Below are positions 18,104 through 26,558 of a stretch of 64,000 nucleotides of DNA, in pieces. The DNA is from Natranaerobius trueperi (lineage in GTDB: Bacteria; Bacillota; Natranaerobiia; Natranaerobiales; Natranaerobiaceae): NCBI RefSeq assembly GCF_002216005.1, contig NZ_NIQC01000013.1:1-64000 (forward strand). The letters run 5' to 3'. A program made the position numbers and the translations under genes. Every line of letters starts with the position of its first letter. Positions within the stretch are counted from its first letter, which is position 1. The notes below the pieces were generated by a model, which ran no database searches, had not been told where the DNA came from, and saw only the letters and a program-made list of their open reading frames with translations.

Positions 18104-19036
18104 ATGATACAATTTATTGCTAAAAGATTTGCATATGCAGTATTGACATTATTAATTGTAACAACACTAACTTTCATACTAGTTAGAGTTATACCAGGAA
18201 ATCCAATTGAAAGAATGACAGAAGAATTACCCCAAGAACAAAGACAACAAGTTTTTGAGCAGTATGGTTTTGACCAATCAATCCCTATGCAATATAAACA
18301 GTTTTGGAAGGATGTAATTGTTGACCAAGATTTAGGAGAGTCTTTGAGTTATAGAGGAAGAGGTGTTACTGACACAATAATAAGTTATGCCCCTATTTCG
18401 GCTAGACTTGGGGTCCAAGCTATTTTTATTGGTGTTACTTTGGGGGTCATTTTGGGGGTTATCGCAGCTATTAACAGAGGTAACTGGCCAGACTACTTTG
18501 TCATGTTTATAGCGATATTAGGAATATCTATCCCTAGTTTTGTTGTAGCTTCAGTATTACAATACTTTTTTGCAATTCGATGGGGAGTGTTACCCACAAC
18601 AGGTTGGGGTGGCTTCGAATATACTATCCTCCCATCTATTGCTTTGTGCTTTCATCCTCTAGCTAGGTATGCAAGATACATGCGGGCTAATAGTCTAGAT
18701 GTCCTTCATCAGGACTATATATTAACTGCTCAAGCAAAAGGTGCTTCTAGATTTCGTATAATTCGAAAACATGTTATAAGAAATGCCATTTTACCAATTG
18801 TAACACTATTAGGTCCACAATTAGCTATGATTTTTGGAGGATCATTTGTAATAGAACGAATTTTTTCTATACCTGGCCTTGGTGCTTATTTTGTGACCTC
18901 GGTCATTGATCGTGATTACACAATGGTTATGGGACAAACTATTTTTATTGCTTCCCTTTACATATTCTCATTAGTTATAGTTGATATTTTGTATGCTATT
19001 ATAGACCCAAGAATTCAGGTATCTAATGATTCATAG
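18104..19036 (+). CDS. dppB: Dipeptide/oligopeptide ABC permease, DppB-like
   Basis: A 310-residue inner-membrane permease with six hydrophobic segments. Family marks are the R-V-I-P-G-N-P motif near residue 29 and the EAA-type cytoplasmic loop (Y-I-L-T-A-Q-A-K-G-A-S) near 205-217, which contacts the ATPases. AAAGGGGG precedes ATG 18104. It is the first gene of a four-gene operon (dppB-C-D-F) that lacks its own binding-protein gene; the binding proteins lie divergently upstream. Confidence 0.9.
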   Translation: MIQFIAKRFAYAVLTLLIVTTLTFILVRVIPGNPIERMTEELPQEQRQQVFEQYGFDQSIPMQYKQFWKDVIVDQDLGESLSYRGRGVTDTIISYAPISARLGVQAIFIGVTLGVILGVIAAINRGNWPDYFVMFIAILGISIPSFVVASVLQYFFAIRWGVLPTTGWGGFEYTILPSIALCFHPLARYARYMRANSLDVLHQDYILTAQAKGASRFRIIRKHVIRNAILPIVTLLGPQLAMIFGGSFVIERIFSIPGLGAYFVTSVIDRDYTMVMGQTIFIASLYIFSLVIVDILYAIIDPRIQVSNDS

Positions 19037-19046
19037 GAGGTATAGT

Positions 19047-19985
19047 ATGAGTACACATAATATTGAAAAAGACCAACTAACTAAAAATGAGTTTCAATTT
19101 TTAGAACAAACACAATGTCTAAGTGAAAGTATTTCAAGGCCAAGTACTACTTATTGGCAAGATGCATGGAGGCGTTTAAAAAAAAATAAAGTTGCTATTG
19201 TTGCATTATGCATACTTTCTTTTATCATAATAATGTGCTTAATTGGACCTTATTTAACACCGTATGAGTATAACATCGGTGAAGTTTCAAATAATAATGA
19301 ACCTCCTTCTAAAGAACATTGGTTTGGAACTGATAGTTTAGGACGAGATATTTTTACAAGAGTCTGGATGGGTGGAAGAGTTTCTATCGGTATTGGAATT
19401 ATCGGAGCTATTATAGATATCATAATTGGACTTACTTACGGAGGCATTTCTGCATACTTTGGGGGTAAAGTAGATAATATTATGATGCGTATAGTAGAAA
19501 CATTAGTCAGTATCCCCTATTTAGTTGTTGTGGTTTTAGTTTCTCTTATTATTGGTCAAGGCTTACTTTCATTAATAATTGCTATGACCATAACAGGTTG
19601 GTGTCATATGGCGAGATTAGTAAGGGGACAAGTTTTGCAAATCAAACAACAAGAATATATATTAGCTGCTAGAGCATTAGGGACAAGCCCAGTTAGAATC
19701 ATTGCTCAACACCTAATTCCAAATACCATTGGGGTAATGGTTGTAGCAGCAACTTTTGACATACCTTCATTTATTTTTGGAGAAGCATTTTTATCTTATA
19801 TAGGACTTGGAGTCCAATCACCAATGACGAGTTGGGGAGCTATGGCATCTAGTGCACAACAACATATGATGTTTTATCCTTATCAATTGTTCTTTCCAGC
19901 ATTGCTGATTAGCTTAACAATGCTATCATTCCAGCTCTTAGGTGATGGGTTAAGAGACGCATTAGACCCTAAATTGAGAGAATAA
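19047..19985 (+). CDS. dppC: Dipeptide/oligopeptide ABC permease, DppC-like
   Basis: The second permease subunit, with the extended cytoplasmic N-terminus typical of DppC/OppC, the W-F-G-T-D-x-L-G-R-D block near residue 95, six membrane segments and an EAA loop (Y-I-L-A-A-R-A-L-G-T-S) near 205. The start at 19047 follows TAGGAGGTATAGT; an in-frame ATG at 19026 lies inside dppB and has no ribosome-binding site. Confidence 0.9.
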   Translation: MSTHNIEKDQLTKNEFQFLEQTQCLSESISRPSTTYWQDAWRRLKKNKVAIVALCILSFIIIMCLIGPYLTPYEYNIGEVSNNNEPPSKEHWFGTDSLGRDIFTRVWMGGRVSIGIGIIGAIIDIIIGLTYGGISAYFGGKVDNIMMRIVETLVSIPYLVVVVLVSLIIGQGLLSLIIAMTITGWCHMARLVRGQVLQIKQQEYILAARALGTSPVRIIAQHLIPNTIGVMVVAATFDIPSFIFGEAFLSYIGLGVQSPMTSWGAMASSAQQHMMFYPYQLFFPALLISLTMLSFQLLGDGLRDALDPKLRE

Positions 19986-20001
19986 ATAAGGGGGGTAAAT
20001 T

Positions 20002-21021
20002 ATGAAAAAAATTTTAGAAGTACAAGATTTAAAAATATCTTTTAATACATACGCAGGTAAAATCAAAGCTGTAAGAGGAGTATCTTTTGATTTGTTCAAA
20101 GGTGAAACATTAGTAGTTGTTGGTGAATCAGGCTGTGGAAAAACCGTGATGGCTAAATCTATTTTAAAACTACTACCGGAAAATATCACTGAGTTAGGAT
20201 CGTCTTCAAAGGTGGTTTTTCAAGAGAAAGATCTTACAGTTATGAATGAAAAAAAAATAAGAAAATTTCGTGGCAAAGACATATCAATGATTTTTCAAGA
20301 TCCCATGAGTTATTTAAACCCTACTATGACAGTGGGAGAACAAATAGCTGAAAGCCTTATTATTCATCAAGACATGAACAAAAAGCAAGCTTTAAAGAAG
20401 ACTGTTGATATTTTAAAACTAGTTAAAATACCTAATGCAAACGAAAGAATTAAACAATATCCCCATGAGTTCTCAGGAGGTATGAGACAAAGGGTTGTCA
20501 TTGCAATAGCTTTAGCCTGTAACCCACAAATTCTTTTAGCAGATGAACCAACTACAGCTTTAGATGTTACAATTCAAGCAGAAATTTTAGAACTAATACA
20601 AGAATTGCAAGACAGGTTAGATACTGCAGTAATGTTAATCACTCACGATTTAGGTATCGCAGCAGAGGTTGCAGATAGAATTCAGGTGATGTATGCAGGT
20701 GAAATTGTCGAAAGAGGAACAAAAGAAGAAGTTTTTAATTCCCCCAAACATCCTTATACCTGGGCTTTACTTAGATCAGTACCCACTTTTAAAACTAAAG
20801 ATCAAGGGACGTTGTATTCATTAGGAGGAACACCGCCTGACTTGTTAGACCCTCCTTCTGGCTGCGCTTTTGCAGCAAGGTGCGAATATGCTATGAACAT
20901 ATGTAAAAAATCAAAACCCCAACATGATTCCTTAACTAATACTCATTTTGTTTCATGTTGGTTAAACCACCCGATGGCTCCTAAAGTTGATATTCCTAAA
21001 AGCATAAGGAAGGTGATTTGA
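20002..21021 (+). CDS. dppD: Peptide ABC transporter ATPase, DppD-like
   Basis: A 339-residue ATPase with Walker A (GESGCGKT, about 44-51), signature (SGGMRQR, near 160), Walker B (LLADEPTTALD) and a C-terminal oligopeptide-transporter domain with its cysteine cluster (C-A-F-A-A-R-C, then C near 310-325). Positions 20758-20820 of this gene occur again, base for base, at 24853-24915. It overlaps dppF by the single A of TGATG. Confidence 0.92.
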   Translation: MKKILEVQDLKISFNTYAGKIKAVRGVSFDLFKGETLVVVGESGCGKTVMAKSILKLLPENITELGSSSKVVFQEKDLTVMNEKKIRKFRGKDISMIFQDPMSYLNPTMTVGEQIAESLIIHQDMNKKQALKKTVDILKLVKIPNANERIKQYPHEFSGGMRQRVVIAIALACNPQILLADEPTTALDVTIQAEILELIQELQDRLDTAVMLITHDLGIAAEVADRIQVMYAGEIVERGTKEEVFNSPKHPYTWALLRSVPTFKTKDQGTLYSLGGTPPDLLDPPSGCAFAARCEYAMNICKKSKPQHDSLTNTHFVSCWLNHPMAPKVDIPKSIRKVI

Positions 21022-21974
21022 TGAAGGAACCATTAATTAAAGTAAAAAACTTAAGTAAATTCTTCACTTTAAAAAGAAATCGAACTCTGAAAGCTGTAGA
21101 CGATGTTTCAATTGACATATATCCTAATGAAACCCTAGGAATAGTCGGTGAATCAGGTTGTGGTAAAACTACCCTTGGAAGAACGATCCTAGGACTATAC
21201 GAGGCCACTTCCGGAAGTGTATGGTTTGACGGATTAAATGTACACAAAGCAGATAGAAAAGAGATGAAATCCTTTAAAAAGAGAGCACAAATTATTTTAC
21301 AAGATCCTTATGCCTCTTTAAATCCTAGAATGACAGTTGGTGATATTATAGCTGAAGGAATTAATGTTCAAAAACTATATTATGGCCAAGAAAAAACAGA
21401 AAAAATTTATGAACTCCTTGACTTAGTTGGTTTAAATAAAGAACACGCTTCTCGGTTTCCTCATGAGTTCTCAGGTGGGCAGAGGCAACGAATTGGTATT
21501 GCTAGAACTTTAGCAGTAAACCCAGAGTTCATTGTATGTGATGAACCAATTTCCGCTTTAGATGTATCCATTCAATCACAAATTGTTAAATTGTTGATGA
21601 AGCTTCAAAAAGAATTAGGATTAACTTTTCTATTTATTGCGCACGATTTATCAATGGTTCAATATATTTCTAATAGAGTGGGAGTTATGTATTTAGGCAA
21701 TTTAGTGGAATTAGCTTCAAGCGCAAAATTGTATAAAGACCCAAAGCATCCTTATACTAAGGCACTTTTATCTGCTATACCAAGTATAGATTTAGAGAAC
21801 CCAATGAGTAGTAGAAGAATTAAAATGGACGGAGAAATTCCTAGCCCAATTAACCCCAAAGATGGATGTCGATTTGCTTCTCGCTGTCCAAATGTCAAAA
21901 GTATTTGCGAGTGTACAACCCCTAAATTAAAAGAAATTGAAAAAGATCATTACGTAGCTTGTCATATTGTTTAA
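21021..21974 (+). CDS. dppF: Peptide ABC transporter ATPase, DppF-like
   Basis: The partner ATPase of about 317 residues, with GESGCGKTT, the S-G-G-Q-R-Q-R signature, F-I-V-C-D-E-P-I-S-A-L-D Walker B and a C-terminal cysteine motif (C-R-F-A-S-R-C). The ATG at 21021 overlaps the dppD stop and is served by GGAAGGTGA. Last gene of the operon, followed by a terminator. Confidence 0.92.
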   Translation: MKEPLIKVKNLSKFFTLKRNRTLKAVDDVSIDIYPNETLGIVGESGCGKTTLGRTILGLYEATSGSVWFDGLNVHKADRKEMKSFKKRAQIILQDPYASLNPRMTVGDIIAEGINVQKLYYGQEKTEKIYELLDLVGLNKEHASRFPHEFSGGQRQRIGIARTLAVNPEFIVCDEPISALDVSIQSQIVKLLMKLQKELGLTFLFIAHDLSMVQYISNRVGVMYLGNLVELASSAKLYKDPKHPYTKALLSAIPSIDLENPMSSRRIKMDGEIPSPINPKDGCRFASRCPNVKSICECTTPKLKEIEKDHYVACHIV

Positions 21975-21991
21975 TACTGACTTATAATTGA

Positions 21992-22177
21992 TCAAACCCA
22001 CAAATTTATACCAGGGTTTGATTTTTTTTGCAATAGTTTTCGTAAACTTACTTTTCTAAGTGTCTTCACTTTAATTTCTTCAACTTTTTCAGGAACAGCT
22101 TGTACCTCAACTTTGTATTCCTCTGGAGTACAACCTGTCATAAAAGCTACTGAAATAGATAAGCATGTAATAAACAA
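21992..22177 (-). pseudogene. Lipoprotein fragment (doubtful)
   Basis: A minus-strand frame gives a short hydrophobic stretch ending in a lipobox-like F-M-T-G-C, then about 40 charged residues before running into the dpp terminator. There is no ribosome-binding site before the TTG at 22177. It looks like the start of a decayed lipoprotein gene. Confidence 0.35.
21993..22029 (+). terminator. Terminator of the dppBCDF operon
   Basis: TCAAACCC and GGGTTTGA pair across a 14-nt loop, followed by eight T residues. Confidence 0.88.
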
Positions 22178-22255
22178 TAAATGAACAAGATATTCGGTAC
22201 TAAACCTTAATTAATGGTTCTGTTAAAGTTTATTGTTGATTTGGATAAAAATATT

Positions 22256-22280
22256 AAAGCGATAGCAAATAGCTACCGCT
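22256..22280 (-). terminator. Terminator after the grdE-like gene
   Basis: On the minus strand AGCGGTAGC and GCTATCGCT form a stem, followed by TTTAATATTTTT. Nearly the same hairpin occurs at 24015-24041 behind the neighbouring pseudogene. Confidence 0.75.
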
Positions 22281-22323
22281 ACAGTGAACAATAATCTATC
22301 ATCTTTCGAGTCCAAATGGATAT

Positions 22324-23610
22324 TTAGGATTCAGTTGCTCCCATCTTATTAAAACCTAATTCATTGGTTGCCCCTATAATGGCATGTATCTCTACTTCGA
22401 TACTCTGATCTTGCTTGAGGCTACTTTCAAAATCACCTGCAACCCGATCCGTTGAATCGGTTTCACCAATCACTTTATCCATAAGGGGTAGCATGATCGT
22501 TTCGTTGGCATTTCCGGTAGTCACTACAGCATTCGCTTGCGGGTCAGCATCTGCTAGGGATTGGGAAGAACCATCCCTTCCTGCGTACTCATCTGTTACA
22601 AGTACCGTTTTGATCCCCTTCTCTTCAATCTTCTTGCAATTCATTATCAAATCGGTGTCCGTGTTTCCGTACTCTTCTTTTGAAATAATGACACCATCAA
22701 ATCCAAATTGCTCTGCCAATTTTGCTGTATGATTTGAAGATCGCTCTTTGCCCGCCAGGGTAACGTTCTGATTGGTGATAATTACGCCGCAGAAATTAAT
22801 TTCTTTGCCGTGACACTCAAATAAATCTTCAATGATGGGGTTATTCAAATGATGGTAGGTGGTGTTATTGTCGCAAGCTATAATACTATTTCCGTTGACA
22901 ATAGCACCGTCCATGACTTCTGTTGGATAAATATAAGTGGGTAGTATTTCTTTGGCATTCACACCATAGACATACGTATCGTGTTGGAGTCCCTGGCTTT
23001 GAAGCATGTAGACGTAACCCACCTTAGGCAGTTCCGGGTACTTTTGTTTTTGTTGCTCTACAGGTAGGGTTTCATAAACGACTTTCTCCTGTGCTGTTGC
23101 CTCTTGACATTTTTCACCGATATACTGGGCAATTTTCAGACTAGCCAACCGTAAGGCCTCATCATATTGGTGGCTATCCAATCCAGAAATCGGTTCGCAG
23201 TCCAGTACAAGGTTATTCGTACAAGAAAAAGGTGTATACTCTGCTCCCGGACCAGACATATCTATAATGCCTTCCTTAACCCCATCAATTTTTCCTGTAG
23301 TTACTACCGTGACACCTTTGAATACTTTGGTGACACCTTCCCCGACACTGCCTATCTTGCCTATCATACCGGGAAACATCTCCCCCGTACCGTCTACTTT
23401 TACTCTAGGTTCAATCACCTCTCTTACAGAAATTACGCGGACAGATTCGCCTGGCTTCGCAGTGTCTATATTTACTTTAGCAATCCGTCCATCTTCCTTA
23501 ATTTTTTCTATGATTTCGTCTCTGTTCACGGTTAAAGTGGTGCCGCTAATCATGGTGTTACCACCCAAAACTAAATCATCAACCTTTACTTTTTCTAAAG
23601 TCAGCTTCAT
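22324..23610 (-). CDS. Glycine/sarcosine/betaine reductase component B, alpha/beta proprotein
   Basis: A proprotein of the GrdE/GrdI family of about 428 residues. In these selenium-dependent Stickland reductases it is cut at an internal cysteine to give two subunits, the new N-terminus becoming a pyruvoyl group that binds the substrate amine. The likely cleavage cysteine is in the ACDNNTTYHH block, about Cys246 counted from ATG 23610. Other family blocks are MKLTLEKVKVDD, DMSGPGAEYTPFSCTNNLVLD and ATNELGFNKMGA. The substrate (glycine, sarcosine or betaine) is not decided by sequence. The gene is alone: its selenoprotein partner (GrdB/F/H), GrdA and GrdC/D are not nearby. The DNA is visibly richer in G+C than the surroundings, which suggests transfer. 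The ribosome-binding site is GAGGTGAGG. Confidence 0.88.
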   Translation of the reverse strand: MKLTLEKVKVDDLVLGGNTMISGTTLTVNRDEIIEKIKEDGRIAKVNIDTAKPGESVRVISVREVIEPRVKVDGTGEMFPGMIGKIGSVGEGVTKVFKGVTVVTTGKIDGVKEGIIDMSGPGAEYTPFSCTNNLVLDCEPISGLDSHQYDEALRLASLKIAQYIGEKCQEATAQEKVVYETLPVEQQKQKYPELPKVGYVYMLQSQGLQHDTYVYGVNAKEILPTYIYPTEVMDGAIVNGNSIIACDNNTTYHHLNNPIIEDLFECHGKEINFCGVIITNQNVTLAGKERSSNHTAKLAEQFGFDGVIISKEEYGNTDTDLIMNCKKIEEKGIKTVLVTDEYAGRDGSSQSLADADPQANAVVTTGNANETIMLPLMDKVIGETDSTDRVAGDFESSLKQDQSIEVEIHAIIGATNELGFNKMGATES

Positions 23611-24012
23611 AATCATCCTCACCTCATTTAAATCTTGATTTCTTCTTCAATATCTTTTACTTCTAAATCATCCCCTATCAGTGGTTTCTTTATTTTTAAA
23701 TAATATGTAATGGTGTTTTCATTCTATAAATAACAAAACATTCCTGCTTTCGTAGCTGAAAAATAGCATTATTAGCCCAAAATGATTTTAGTAGAAAACC
23801 CGCATATGCTTAACTTTAAAATCATTTTAATCATAATTTAAACCCCTTCACCCTTTATTATTATCAATTTTTACAAATGGTAAACATGCTTCAGAATTTA
23901 ATTCATTTCGCCGTCTTGTCCCCTATCAACGCAAGTTCTAACTCAGTGTACGAAGCATGAGTTTGTACAAATAGGTGTACAATTAAATTTTAGAGATTTT
24001 ATAATTAAAAAA
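23611..24012. other. Intergenic region upstream of the grdE-like gene
   Basis: About 400 bases without an intact gene. On the minus strand a frame of about 30 codons ends IGDDLEVKDIEEEIKI just before the ribosome-binding site of the grdE-like gene. It looks like the tail of a lost upstream gene but is too short to name. The rest is AT-rich, with a possible stem near 23938-23966. Confidence 0.4.
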
Positions 24013-24014
24013 AT

Positions 24015-24041
24015 AAAGCGATAGCAATTAGCTACCGCTTT
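24015..24041 (-). terminator. Terminator behind the pseudogene at 24163-24787
   Basis: The inverted repeat AAAGCGATAGC...GCTACCGCTTT (with G-U pairs) continues into ATTTTTTTAATT on the minus strand. It is a near copy of the hairpin at 22256-22280. Confidence 0.7.
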
Positions 24042-24162
24042 AAGGCACATAAATCAGATATTAGATATTATACATGGATTATAAGACCTGTCGAGTAAAA
24101 CTCGCTTTAAATTAATCTTCTAAAACTTCAATTTCTAGCATGTTAGTTTCCAGACCTAATCG

Positions 24163-24787
24163 CTATTTAAGTTCTGGTACAATTTTGATTTTTACCGTCT
24201 CATCTTTTGGTACTTCCTTAAATTCTAGAATGTAAAGTTCTCCCCCGCCTGAACCAATCCTGTATCCATATTCTACACCTTCTGTTTTAACATCTAACCA
24301 TCCTGAGTGGGGGGGGGGAAGGTGAACTTTCTTCTTGATCTATCTCTTGTTCCAGTCTATTAGCCCTCACCTTTTCTTTAAAATTTTCGTCAAGTCCTTC
24401 CAATGTGAATGGAGCTGCTTCGTCAATGGTTATAGAAAAATTCTTATTATTAATTTCTACTTTCCCATCTGAAGGTATTTCTTTGACCTTCCCTTTCAAT
24501 CGTAATCCCCATACTATACTGATAACCTTTTTCTGCAACTTCTCTAATTTCTCCCTCATCTAATCTTTCTAAAGCTGCCTCTAAAAAAATTTGGTACTAT
24601 TCCATTTTTAATTCATAAGTTCTGGGATTTTCCATTTCAGATATTTCTGTTTCTAATTCTTGAATTTTATCTTCTTTAATTTGTACCGTTTCTTTCTTAT
24701 TTTCTAGCTCTTCTTCCAGGTTAATAATTTCATTAATGAAACAACTATAATTAAAGCTAACAAAGAAACGGATAATTTGTTACTCAC
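24163..24787 (-). pseudogene. Anchored coiled-coil protein gene with several frameshifts and a C10 run
   Basis: AGGAGGACTGATTAAA precedes GTG 24787. A membrane anchor (SNKLSVSLLALIIVV) follows, then after a frameshift a charged coiled coil (I-N-L-E-E-E-L-E-N-K-K-E-T), an in-frame stop, L-E-R-L-D-E-G-E-I-R, a beta-type domain (INNKNFSITIDEAAPFTLEG) and E-S-S-P-S-P-P. A run of ten C (minus strand; G10 at 24309-24318) then shifts the frame. In another frame it resumes with H-S-G-W-L-D-V-K-T-E-G and ends V-P-E-L-K. At least three lesions make it a pseudogene. I do not recognise the family. Confidence 0.7.
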
Positions 24788-24852
24788 TTTAATCAGTCCT
24801 CCTAAAGTTATTATATAACCATTAAAATACTCCTGTGTTCTTTTAACCCCAG

Positions 24853-24915
24853 ACATCCTTATACCTGGGCTTTACTTAGATCAGTACCCACTTTTAAAAC
24901 TAAAGATCAAGGGAC
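24853..24915 (+). repeat. 63-bp perfect copy of an internal dppD segment
   Basis: These 63 bases are identical to 20758-20820 inside dppD, in the same orientation, and identity stops sharply on both sides. The piece begins with the codons for H-P-Y-T-W-A-L-L-R-S but is not in an open gene here. It lies about 4 kb from its source, between a pseudogene and the germination operon. Confidence 0.95.
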
Positions 24916-24990
24916 ATATCAAAAAAATGCATACTTTTTCTCAAATTGGTAAAAATGATTATAGATTATGAATAAGGAGGTACTTTCAAA

Positions 24991-26558
24991 GTGGTAATGA
25001 AATTTTTACAAAAAATCATAAAAAAAAAGTTTCCTCCAAACTAAACCAACCAAATAGTGGTAACGAAAGCAGGAAAAAGATTAAAGGTAATCTTAAAGAT
25101 AATCATAAATATTTGAAGCAAGTCTTTGAAAATTGCGATGATATTGATTTTCGAAAGATTAAAATTTCTGATTCAAATATAACTATACTTACAGTCTTTG
25201 TAGATGGGCTAGTAAATGAAGATATGTTAAATCGTGATGTCATCAAAGCTTTAAGTAATCACGCCCCTAATGAAACATATTCAAAAAAAATATCAAAAGA
25301 AACTGTAAGAGAAAGGTTATTCACTACAAGTACTGAGGTAGAAGAAAAGACACAGTTCAATGAACTAATTAATGATATTTTAGCTGGACAGACTGCTGTA
25401 ATTGTAGACGGACTTGATAAGGGTTTTACAATTGACCTTAGGGAATGGGAATCTAGAGGAATAGAAGAACCGGCAAATGAGCAGTCAATCAAAGGACCAA
25501 GAGAAGGTTTTACAGAAACTATAAGGTTCAATACAGCACAATTAAGAAGAAGGTTGAAAACACGTGATTTTAAAATTCAACATTTAAAAGTAGGACGACA
25601 AACAAAAACAGATATAGCTGTAACTTATTGTGAGAATATCGCTGATCCAAAGGTTATCGAGGAAGTATTGAACAGAGTTAATAAAATAGATATTGATGGA
25701 GTTTTAGAAAGTAGTTATATCCAAGAATTAATTGAAGAACGATCAATTTCTATTTTTCCTGAGATTCTTGATACTGAAAGACCTGATAAAGTTGTAGGAC
25801 ATTTATTAGAAGGAAAAGTGGCTATATTAACTGATAATACACCATTTGCCTTGATTGTACCAGTAACTATGATAGAGTTTTTTCATACACCAGAGGACTA
25901 TTATAACAGATACATTTTTACTATTGTACAACGACTTTTAAGATTTAGTAGCTTTTTTGTTGCTACTTGTTTACCTTCTTTATATATATTATTAACTACA
26001 TTTCACTACGAATTAATACCAGTTGATATAATTTTTGCAGCCGCTCAAGCTAGAGAGGAAGTTCCATTTCCCCCAATCTTAGAGGTAGTATTAATAGAGT
26101 CAATGGTAGAATTTTTACGTGAAGCTAGTTTACGTCTACCAGGTCCTATAGGTCAAACAATAGGAATTGTAGGAGCTTTAGTTATCGGTGATGCAGCAGT
26201 TGATGCAGAGCTTATAAGCCCAGCTTTGGTTATATTCACCGCAGCCACTATGCTAGGTAGTTTTGCAATTCCAAACTATTCTATGGCATCTGCTGTAAGA
26301 TTACTAAGATTTCCGTTACTACTTATGACTGGCGCATTTGGAGGGTTTGGGTTTGTAATTACTTGGATTATAATTGCAGTTCACCTGTGTAATTTTTATA
26401 GTTTTGGAATCCCTTTTTTACAACCAGTTGCACCATTAAAAGCTTCAGAACAGCGAGACACCATTTACAGAACACCTTTAAGATGGATGAGAAAACGTCC
26501 TACTGGTTCTGTAAATAAAAATGTCAGACGACAGAAAGGAGTGGAGGAAGAGGATTGA
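24991..26558 (+). CDS. gerA: Spore germination protein GerA family (A subunit), frame broken at an A9 run
   Basis: A GerAA-type germinant-receptor subunit of the spore inner membrane. It has a large soluble N-terminal domain followed by about five membrane helices (about residues 290-450 from the TTG at 25113), with family blocks VDGLV, E-S-S-Y-I-Q-E-L-I-E and R-L-P-G-P-I-G-Q-T-I-G-I-V-G. The proper ribosome-binding site (AGGAGG, 24976-24981) leads to GTG 24991/ATG 24997 and the peptide MKFLQKIIKKK. This frame dies 30 bases after nine A residues (25020-25028). The main frame, open from that point, continues N-Q-P-N-S-G-N-E-S-R-K-K. One extra A in the mRNA restores a full-length protein. Alternatives are a real mutation, a sequence error, or initiation at TTG 25113, which has no ribosome-binding site. 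Confidence 0.85.

Noticed and set aside
22324-23610. Considered D-proline reductase PrdA instead of a GrdE-type protein.
   Set aside because: PrdA is longer (about 600 residues) and its cleavage cysteine lies further along; length and the ACDNNTTYHH block fit GrdE/GrdI.
25259-25531. Minus-strand frame opposite the gerA gene, and similar mirror frames opposite ctpB (40631-40912) and grdE (22415-22732, 23167-23638).
   Set aside because: They lie fully inside well-supported genes on the other strand and lack start signals.
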